From assembly GCF_016793825.1 (NCBI RefSeq), contig NZ_JAEULM010000042.1, forward strand, positions 1-64,000: a stretch of DNA of 64,000 nt. Reading direction: 5' to 3'. Position numbers and translations under genes: made by a program. Numbering within the stretch: position 1 is the first letter of the stretch; each line of letters opens with the position of its first letter. The notes beneath the pieces are model-generated. The model had not been told where the DNA came from, searched no databases, and saw nothing but the letters and a program-made list of their open reading frames with translations. Below are positions 58,377 through 64,000 of the stretch, piece by piece. This DNA comes from Sphingopyxis sp. Lineage in GTDB: Bacteria; Pseudomonadota; Alphaproteobacteria; Sphingomonadales; Sphingomonadaceae.

Positions 58377-58703
58377 CTAGAGCGGCTCGGTGCGCTCATA
58401 GTAAAAGCACCAGAAGATCGCGGCGCCCGACATGGCGATCCAAAGGATCAGGCCGAGCCACAAGCTTGCCCCCATCGTCAACGGCATCCCGACAAAGACA
58501 ATCGCGAGCGCCAACGAAAACAGCGCTCCTCGCAGAAATGTCTTTCGGGGGCGCCGCGTCCGCGTTTCGACATGCTCGATCGCGAAACCGAATGCCACGA
58601 CGATAGCCGTGAGCACGGTGTCGAAAGCGTCGATCCCGCGGCGCAGGAAATTCAGCAGGAAAAGCGTCGCAGCCGCCAGCCATACCGCATAGCGCCACCG
58701 CAT
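58377..58703 (-). CDS. Small membrane protein of unknown function
   Basis: The 108-residue protein has about three TM helices (YAVWLAAATLFLLNFL; AFDTVLTAIVVAFGFAI; FSLALAIVFVGMPLTMG and a further one at GLILWIAMSGAAIFW). It starts 16 bp after ribE ends, so it may be in the ribD-ribE operon. No family is recognised. Confidence 0.6.
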   Translation of the reverse strand: MRWRYAVWLAAATLFLLNFLRRGIDAFDTVLTAIVVAFGFAIEHVETRTRRPRKTFLRGALFSLALAIVFVGMPLTMGASLWLGLILWIAMSGAAIFWCFYYERTEPL

Positions 58704-58719
58704 CAGGCGCGGCTCACCG

Positions 58720-59334
58720 TCATCCCCGCGCCTGCATCCGCGCGAGGTAGCGCGCGAGGATGTCGATCTCCAGATTGACCAGGCGCCCGGCTGCCGCTTC
58801 GTTCAGCGTGGTCATCTCCTGCGTGTGCGGGATGATGTTGAGCGTGAAATGCGCGGTGCCGTCGGCTTGGTCGGTCACGTCGTTGACGGTCAGCGAGACG
58901 CCGTCGACGGTGACCGATCCCTTGGCCGCGATATGCGCCGCAAGATCGCCCGGCGCCGCGATCACGACGCCCACACTGTCACCGACGGGCGTGACCGAGA
59001 CGATACGACCGACACCATCGACATGGCCGGTGACGATATGCCCGCCAAGCTCGTCGCCGATCCTGAGCGCACGCTCGAGATTGAGGCGGCGTCCGGCATC
59101 CCACATGCCCGGCGCAGTGCAGGCCAGCGTTTCGGCACTGGCGTCGATCGCGAACCAGTGGCCGGCGGCATCGCTGCCCTTGTCGACGACGGTCAGACAC
59201 GCGCCCGAACAGGCGATCGACGCGCCAAGGTCAATCGTCGCCGTGTTATAGGCGGTACCGATGACAAGCCGCGTGTCGCCGCGATCTTCGCGGCTGCGGA
59301 TGGTGCCGATGTCGGTGATGATGCCGGTGAACAT
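58720..59334 (-). CDS. ribE: Riboflavin synthase alpha chain
   Basis: The 204-residue protein has two lumazine-binding repeats; the first starts MFTGIITDIGTI and the second has GHIVTGHVDGVGRI. SLTVNDV is the family signature. It dismutates two molecules of the RibH product into riboflavin. It is 7 bp after ribD in the same operon. Confidence 0.95.
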   Translation of the reverse strand: MFTGIITDIGTIRSREDRGDTRLVIGTAYNTATIDLGASIACSGACLTVVDKGSDAAGHWFAIDASAETLACTAPGMWDAGRRLNLERALRIGDELGGHIVTGHVDGVGRIVSVTPVGDSVGVVIAAPGDLAAHIAAKGSVTVDGVSLTVNDVTDQADGTAHFTLNIIPHTQEMTTLNEAAAGRLVNLEIDILARYLARMQARG

Positions 59335-59341
59335 ATGAACC

Positions 59342-60316
59342 TCAATCCCTTCGGGTCCGCTCGTAGACGTCGAGCCGGTCGCTGCCAAGCAGGCGGCTGT
59401 CGACAAGGCGCCAGCGGTCATGCGCGTCGGCAAGGTCGCCGAGCCCGATGTCACCGAGCGCGGGGCGACCGCCGCCGATCAGGATGGGCGCACGGTAGAG
59501 CAGGAGGCGATCGACGCGATCGGCAGCGAGAAAGGCGGCCGCCGCGCCGGCTCCGCCCTCGACCAGCACCGAATCGAGGCCCGTAACGGCCTCTGGCGAT
59601 GCGACCGCGGCCCAGCCCTCGGGCGCGGTTCCGCGCGTCAGCAGCAGCTTGTCCGGGCTGCGCTTCTCAAGCCCCGGCAACCGGACGTCGAGCCGCGGCG
59701 CGTCGATGTCGAGCGTCCGACGTCCGACGAGAATCGCCTGATGTCCCGCACGTTCGAGATGACCGTGCGCGCGGGCGCGCGGGCCGGTGATCCAGCGGCT
59801 CGATCCGTCGGCGAGGGCGATGCAGCCGTCGAGCGAGGTTGCCAGCTTGAGGGTGACGAAGGGCCGCGCCGCGACTTGCCGCGTCCACCATGGCGCCATC
59901 GCCGCGCGCGCGTCGGCCGTCAGGACATCAGTCACGACTTCGACCCCCGCGGCACGCAGTCGCGCGATTCCCGCGCCGTCGGTACGCGGATCGGGGTCCT
60001 GCGAGGCGATCACGACGCGCGACACGCCGGCCGCAATCAGCGAATCGGCGCACGCCGGTCCCCGCATGCTTTCATGCGCGCAGGGTTCAAGACTGACATA
60101 GGCTGTCGCACCGCGCGCGCCGGCGCCCGCGACCGCCAATGCCGCCGCTTCGGCGTGCGGCCGGCCGCCAGCACCGGTCCAGCCACGCGCGACGACCCGA
60201 CCATTTCGAACAATCAGGCAGCCGACATTCGGATTGGGCGCCGCGCCGGGCCGCGCACGCCGCGACAGCGCGATGGCGACCGCCATCCAGTCGGTATCGG
60301 CCGGGGCGCGCCGCAT
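59342..60316 (-). CDS. ribD: Bifunctional pyrimidine deaminase/reductase RibD
   Basis: The 324-residue protein has the zinc deaminase motif HAEAAAL and EPCAHESMRGPACAD near the N-terminus, and a reductase domain with VTLKLATSLDGCIAL and SSRWITG. It carries out two steps from the GTP cyclohydrolase II product. Its ATG overlaps the preceding gene's stop. The genuine ribA is not in this window, since the cyclohydrolase-like part of RibB appears inactive. Confidence 0.95.
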   Translation of the reverse strand: MRRAPADTDWMAVAIALSRRARPGAAPNPNVGCLIVRNGRVVARGWTGAGGRPHAEAAALAVAGAGARGATAYVSLEPCAHESMRGPACADSLIAAGVSRVVIASQDPDPRTDGAGIARLRAAGVEVVTDVLTADARAAMAPWWTRQVAARPFVTLKLATSLDGCIALADGSSRWITGPRARAHGHLERAGHQAILVGRRTLDIDAPRLDVRLPGLEKRSPDKLLLTRGTAPEGWAAVASPEAVTGLDSVLVEGGAGAAAAFLAADRVDRLLLYRAPILIGGGRPALGDIGLGDLADAHDRWRLVDSRLLGSDRLDVYERTRRD

Positions 60317-60795
60317 CAGGGCCTGACGTCACCCGTCGTAGCGGGTTTCGGACCGCGCGCGGCGCGTTCGGCAAGCGTCGAGCGGGTCTTCGGCAGCTCG
60401 GGCTTCTTCATCGCTGCCGCCGCGGCGTCCGCGCCCAGCGTCTCGCGCGTCACGCGGTCTGCCTCGGTCGAATCATATTCGATCCCCAGGCCTTCGGCGA
60501 GCCGCTGATACTCGGCGCGCGTCTGGGCGTTGCGGAGCGTCGTTGCCTTTGCACGCGCGACCCATTCGGCGCGAATCTCGGCCTCGCTGCGGTCCTTCGT
60601 CCAGTTCTCGAAATAGAGGATCGACGGCCTGGGCTTTTCATAGGGGATCAGATAGGTCGAGAAGCCCCAGAAAATGACGATCGGTGCCACGATCGCGACA
60701 CCCCAGCTCGCCCAGCGATGCGGGCGCGGTTCGCGGATATAGGTCCAGAAGTCGGACACACCGCCGGTCACATCCCAATGGTTGAACATTCCCAT
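60316..60795 (-). CDS. Membrane-anchored protein of unknown function
   Basis: The 159-residue protein has a TM helix near 30-48 (ASWGVAIVAPIVIFWGFSTYLIPY), then a soluble charged domain. Its C-terminal 40 residues are basic. The stop overlaps the ribD start as ATGA, which suggests it is the first gene of the ribD-ribE operon. I do not recognise the family. Confidence 0.7.
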   Translation of the reverse strand: MGMFNHWDVTGGVSDFWTYIREPRPHRWASWGVAIVAPIVIFWGFSTYLIPYEKPRPSILYFENWTKDRSEAEIRAEWVARAKATTLRNAQTRAEYQRLAEGLGIEYDSTEADRVTRETLGADAAAAAMKKPELPKTRSTLAERAARGPKPATTGDVRP

Positions 60796-60851
60796 GCGCC
60801 CAATCTAGGCGATGTCGCGGCAATTTGCGAGAGGGCGAAGATTGCGCGCAC

Positions 60852-60934
60852 TGCAAACCGAACCGCATCACGATTGCAAAAAATGCAACAATAAATGCTC
60901 TTTTCGCAGTTGCAACAATTTTGGTGCAGTGCAA
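60852..60934. repeat. Clustered TGCAA repeats upstream of a divergent region
   Basis: TGCAA occurs at 60852, 60875, 60884, 60911 and 60930. Two copies extend to TGCAACAAT (60884-60892 and 60911-60919). They lie between the ribD operon start and a candidate small RNA. They may be a regulator's binding sites; no known box can be assigned. Confidence 0.4.
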
Positions 60935-60938
60935 TATG

Positions 60939-61003
60939 AGCATGCCTTTTAGGCATCCTCTCCCAAAACTTTCATGGGCCACCCTCGGGTGGCCCTTTTT
61001 TTT
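60939..61003 (+). ncRNA. Candidate small RNA with terminator
   Basis: A plus-strand Rho-independent terminator (60976-61003) stands in a gap where both flanking genes are on the minus strand, so it must end a separate transcript. TTGCAA (60910) and CAATAT (60932) could be its promoter at 16-bp spacing. The RNA would have a small hairpin ATGCC-TTTTA-GGCAT (60942-60956), an unpaired CCTCTCCC resembling anti-Shine-Dalgarno sequence, and the terminator. The start is a guess. Confidence 0.45.
60976..61003 (+). terminator. Rho-independent terminator
   Basis: GGGCCACC pairs perfectly with GGTGGCCC around a CTCG loop, followed by eight T's. It is on the plus strand, although both adjacent genes run minus, which supports an unannotated transcript. 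Confidence 0.92.
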
Positions 61004-61024
61004 CGACCTTTTTGGTGGAGAAAC

Positions 61025-61043
61025 GCGATTCGGTTCGAATCGC
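61025..61043 (-). terminator. Terminator-like hairpin after the thioesterase gene
   Basis: GCGATTC (61025-61031) and GAATCGC (61037-61043) form a perfect 7-bp stem with a 5-nt loop, 12 nt beyond the thioesterase stop. On the minus strand it is followed by GTTTCTCC, a weak T-tract. Confidence 0.5.
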
Positions 61044-61055
61044 CGCGCGATCGAA

Positions 61056-61517
61056 TCACGCCTGAAGGGGCGTCCGGGTCTCGAATCGCCGCACCTCGGC
61101 AATGAAGCTGCCCGGCAGCGGGGTCGGCTGTCCGCTGTCGTTATCGAGATGGGCATAGCGAATCTCGATATCGGTCAGCCGCTCCATACCGCGAAAAATC
61201 CCGCAATGGAGCGTGAAACTGGCGCGCCCGAACGCGCTTATCCGCGCCGCTATGGTGATCAGCTCATCGAGCCGCGCAGGTGCGTGATAGTCGATCTCGC
61301 AATGCGTCTCGCGAATATCTGTACCATATTGGTGAAAATAGGGGCCGGGCTGCCCCTCGCCCAGCGCGCGAAAATATTCGGTAACCCCGATGTCGGCGTA
61401 CACGAGATAATTGGCGTTGAAGACGATGTTCTGACCGTCGATTTCGTTGAAGCGCACGCGAACCTTTTCCTGCACGCGGAAGTCCGCGAGCGGCACAGCG
61501 CTGCGATGGTCGGTCAT
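61056..61517 (-). CDS. Acyl-CoA thioesterase (4HBT hotdog fold)
   Basis: The 153-residue protein has the hotdog pattern VRVRFNEIDGQNIVFNANYLVYADIG, with a D in the position used by 4-hydroxybenzoyl-CoA thioesterases, and HCEIDYHAPARLDE. It likely hydrolyses an acyl-CoA of unknown chain. It starts 10 bp after the aminopeptidase P gene ends, in the same operon. Confidence 0.87.
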   Translation of the reverse strand: MTDHRSAVPLADFRVQEKVRVRFNEIDGQNIVFNANYLVYADIGVTEYFRALGEGQPGPYFHQYGTDIRETHCEIDYHAPARLDELITIAARISAFGRASFTLHCGIFRGMERLTDIEIRYAHLDNDSGQPTPLPGSFIAEVRRFETRTPLQA

Positions 61518-61527
61518 GTGGGCCCCT

Positions 61528-63366
61528 TCAGGCAGCAAGCGCGGCGGTGGCACGGTCGAGCGGCGCGCACGCAGCCTCGAGCCAGGCGCGATCCTCGCCG
61601 GTCATTTCGGCGCCCAGCTTTTCCAGGACGTCGGCGTGATAGGCATCCAGCCAGTCGGCTTCGGCGGGCGAGAGCAGCGCGGTATCAACCAGATTCTGCG
61701 CGATTGGCGCGAAAGTGATCGTCTCAAAACCGAGCATATCCTCTTCCGCCCCCGCGATCGCCTGCCGTTCCACGACGACAAGATTCTCGATGCGGATCCC
61801 GAAATGGCCTGCCTTGTAATAGCCGGGCTCATTCGAGAGGATCATGCCCGCATGCAGGGGCTCCTCCGTTCCGGCCTGCCCGCCCGACGGCTTGGCGATG
61901 CGCTGCGGCCCCTCGTGGACCGCAAGATAGGCGCCGACGCCATGGCCGGTGCCATGGGCATAATCGACGCCGTCCGCCCAAAGATACTGACGGGCGAGAA
62001 TGTCGAGCTGGCTGCCCCGCGTGCCGGTGGGGAAGCGAGCGGTTGCAAGGGCGATGTGCCCCTTGAGCACCTGCGTGAAGCGGCGGCGCATCTCGTTGGT
62101 CGGGGTCCCGATCGCGATCGTGCGCGTGATGTCGGTCGTGCCGTCGGCGTATTGCCCGCCCGAATCGACGAGGTAGAGCGTGCCGGTCTCGATCGCCCGG
62201 TTCGTTGTCTCGTCGACCTTGTAGTGCGGCAACGCGCCGTTCGGTCCGGCCGCCGAGATCGTATCGAACGACAAATCCTTGAGCGCGCCACTCTCATCGC
62301 GAAACGCGCGGAGTCTTGCCGCCGCTCCCAATTCGTCGAGCCCGCCCTGCGGCGCAGCCGCTTCCATCCACTTCAGGAAGCGCGCGACCGCGACGCCGTC
62401 GCGGACATGCGCCGCACGGGTGCCGCCGAGCTCGGTTTCATTCTTGATCGCCTTCGGCAGCACCGCGGGGTCACGATGGCGCTCGATCGTCGCCCCCGCC
62501 GCCTCGAGCGCGGCAAAGATCGCGGCAACGGCGCGATCGGGATCGACGGTGACCTTCTTGCCCGAGAGGCCGGCTAGCGCTGCCTCGAACGCATCACGAT
62601 CATGGATTCGCACGCTATTACCCAGATGCGCACGCACCGCGTCGGTGATCTTTTCGGGCGCGATGAACAGATCGGCGGTCGCATCGGCGTGCAGCAGCGC
62701 GAAAGCGAGCCCGACCGGCGTGTGGCTGACGTCGGTGCCGCGAATATTGAACGTCCAGGCGATCGAATCGAGCGCGGTCATCACGGTCGTGTCGAGACCC
62801 TTCGCCTTCAGCCAGTCGGCGATGATCGCGCGCTTGTCGACCGCCCCCTGCCCCGCGAGCGCGGCGTCGTGAACCGTCACCACGGCGTCGCTCGGCGCCG
62901 GCTGGTCGTCCCACGCGGCATCGAGCGGATTGCTGTCGACGGCGACGAGGCTTGCGCCCTTCGCCGCCAGCGCGCGTTCCAGCCCACGCGCCCAGTCGAT
63001 GCCGTGGAGCCAGGGATCGTAACCGACCTTCTGCCCCGCGCTGACGTTTGCACCCAGCCATTCCGCAACGCTCGACTGCGGCACGCCGACATAGTCGAAC
63101 AGCGATCCGTCGACCTGATCGCGCACCTGCACCGTATAGCGTCCATCGACGAACACTGCGGCCTTGGCGGGCAGCACGGCCGCCGTTCCCGCCGAGCCGC
63201 CGAAGCCCGTCAGCCAGGCCATGCGCTGGGCATAGGCGCCGACATATTCACTCATATGTTCGTCGCTGATCGGGACGACGAAGCCGTCGAGGCCGCGCGC
63301 GGCGAGCGCGGCGCGGACGCGGGCGAGACGGTCGGCATGGATCGTGCTGGGGACGGGGCTGGACAT
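61528..63366 (-). CDS. Xaa-Pro aminopeptidase (M24 family)
   Basis: The 612-residue protein has the three-domain form of aminopeptidase P: N-terminal creatinase-like domain, a second similar one, and an M24 catalytic domain with metal ligands in DSGGQYADGTTD, HGTGHGVG, EGPQR and NEPGYY. It removes N-terminal residues preceding proline. The ATG at 63366 begins a natural N-terminus; upstream codons do not look coding. It is followed by the thioesterase gene. Confidence 0.93.
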   Translation of the reverse strand: MSSPVPSTIHADRLARVRAALAARGLDGFVVPISDEHMSEYVGAYAQRMAWLTGFGGSAGTAAVLPAKAAVFVDGRYTVQVRDQVDGSLFDYVGVPQSSVAEWLGANVSAGQKVGYDPWLHGIDWARGLERALAAKGASLVAVDSNPLDAAWDDQPAPSDAVVTVHDAALAGQGAVDKRAIIADWLKAKGLDTTVMTALDSIAWTFNIRGTDVSHTPVGLAFALLHADATADLFIAPEKITDAVRAHLGNSVRIHDRDAFEAALAGLSGKKVTVDPDRAVAAIFAALEAAGATIERHRDPAVLPKAIKNETELGGTRAAHVRDGVAVARFLKWMEAAAPQGGLDELGAAARLRAFRDESGALKDLSFDTISAAGPNGALPHYKVDETTNRAIETGTLYLVDSGGQYADGTTDITRTIAIGTPTNEMRRRFTQVLKGHIALATARFPTGTRGSQLDILARQYLWADGVDYAHGTGHGVGAYLAVHEGPQRIAKPSGGQAGTEEPLHAGMILSNEPGYYKAGHFGIRIENLVVVERQAIAGAEEDMLGFETITFAPIAQNLVDTALLSPAEADWLDAYHADVLEKLGAEMTGEDRAWLEAACAPLDRATAALAA

Positions 63367-63430
63367 GCAGCGTTCCTTGTTCCTACATCGCGGCGATCCG
63401 CCCCATCGGGGCGCCGCCGCGGGAGTTTTT

Positions 63431-64000
63431 ATGATGCGCGCTATTTGGATGTTTCTTGCCGCAATTACCACCCCGCTTGTCGCCGCACCGAATGCTTTTG
63501 CCGAAGAGAAAGAGAGTGAATTGACCGACAGCCCTGCCCTGCCCGCCGCTCCGGTCGCCGAAAAGCGGCCGCACGAATTGACGATGCACGGCGAAACGCT
63601 GGCCGATCCTTATTTCTGGCTCCGCGACCAGAGCTATCCGGTCGTCGATGACAAGGACATCCTCGATTATGTGAAGGCCGAGAACGAATATTTCGACGCC
63701 GCGATGAAACCGCATGCGAAGCTGGTCGAAACGCTGTTTCAGGAAATGAAGGGCCGCATCAAGGAGGCCGATTCCTCGGTGCCGCAGAAAGACGGCGACT
63801 GGATCTACTGGGTCGAATATGAAGACGGCGCCGAATACAAGAAATGGTATCGCAAGCCGGCGTCAGGGGCGGGAGAAGCCGTTCTGATCCTGGACGAGGT
63901 CGCGATGGCCGAGGGCAAGGAATATTTCCGCCTCGCCGAACTGTCGGTCAGCCCGGACGGCAAGCTGATGGCCTATTCGTTCGACGACAATGGGTCGGAG
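63431..64000 (+). CDS. S9 prolyl oligopeptidase, 5' part (runs off the window)
   Basis: The first 190 residues are visible. A signal peptide (about 1-25, ending AFA) precedes the propeller domain with HGETLADPYFWLRDQSY, and WIYWVEYEDG, as in oligopeptidase B-type S9 proteases. The catalytic serine domain lies beyond the window. GGGAG lies 5 nt before the ATG at 63431. The neighbouring M24 aminopeptidase is divergent, so two proline-related peptidases are adjacent. Confidence 0.87.
   Translation, partial: MMRAIWMFLAAITTPLVAAPNAFAEEKESELTDSPALPAAPVAEKRPHELTMHGETLADPYFWLRDQSYPVVDDKDILDYVKAENEYFDAAMKPHAKLVETLFQEMKGRIKEADSSVPQKDGDWIYWVEYEDGAEYKKWYRKPASGAGEAVLILDEVAMAEGKEYFRLAELSVSPDGKLMAYSFDDNGSE

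Noticed and set aside
61025-61043. tRNA T-arm-like sequence (GGTTCGAATC)
   Set aside because: No acceptor, D-arm or anticodon arm around it; the sequence is better explained as a terminator hairpin.

Overview
The window is high-GC chromosomal DNA, almost fully packed with protein genes on both strands. It most likely comes from an alphaproteobacterium of the Sphingomonadales, plausibly a Sphingopyxis-like organism. This rests on the leuS-lptE-holA block, a COQ9 homologue, MmcB, a DHBP synthase with a zinc-less GTP cyclohydrolase II tail, a large TonB-dependent receptor with no own TonB system, and many GTG/TTG starts in ATGA/GTGA/TTGA stop-start overlaps. The genus is an inference. No rRNA, tRNA, CRISPR array, phage or complete insertion sequence was seen.

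Layout. 1-572 has no convincing gene but holds imperfect repeats resembling insertion-sequence termini. 573-7513 is an envelope/signalling block: VirJ-like hydrolase, DUF2147, MprF, PDZ protein, OmpR-type regulator, sensor kinase, then a FixJ/LuxR-like regulator with a degenerate receiver. 7644-10894 (minus) pairs a FabD-like acyltransferase with a fused E1 alpha-beta dehydrogenase. 11070-18353 is a tightly coupled run DUF4129-DUF4350-MoxR-DUF58-SpoIIM-RDD-nitroreductase-lipoprotein. 18387-24777 holds gyrB, rlpA, a frameshifted glutaminase and a VOC-ArsR-SRPBCC operon. 24892-29203 holds a ligase-associated helicase and PdeM separated by a tandem retropepsin. 29362-32205 is a TonB-dependent receptor with a strong terminator.

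32282-37112 (minus) is holA-lptE-leuS plus a DUF3576 lipoprotein, with two REP-like palindromes. 37380-40761 holds a YggS PLP protein, a ThiE-like protein, a DUF4402 protein and unknowns. 40847-43724 is a three-gene type III polyketide synthase cluster (synthase, methyltransferase, FAD oxidoreductase). 43817-48999 holds msrB, a class A penicillin-binding protein, a SprT-like protease, a YcgN protein, SCO1 and an ankyrin protein.

49055-60795 carries the riboflavin genes in two groups (ribB-DMT transporter-ribH, and ribD-ribE). Between the groups lie an ene-reductase, a DMT transporter, COQ9, feoAB under a Fur-like palindrome, ssb and mmcB. 60796-61055 holds a candidate small RNA. The window ends with a thioesterase/aminopeptidase P operon and the 5' part of an S9 prolyl oligopeptidase.

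Most of the window is housekeeping or conserved accessory content. The least explained parts are a helix-turn-helix fused to DHBP synthase with a perfect palindrome just upstream, the type III PKS cluster, the fused E1/acyltransferase pair, and the small intergenic transcript unit.
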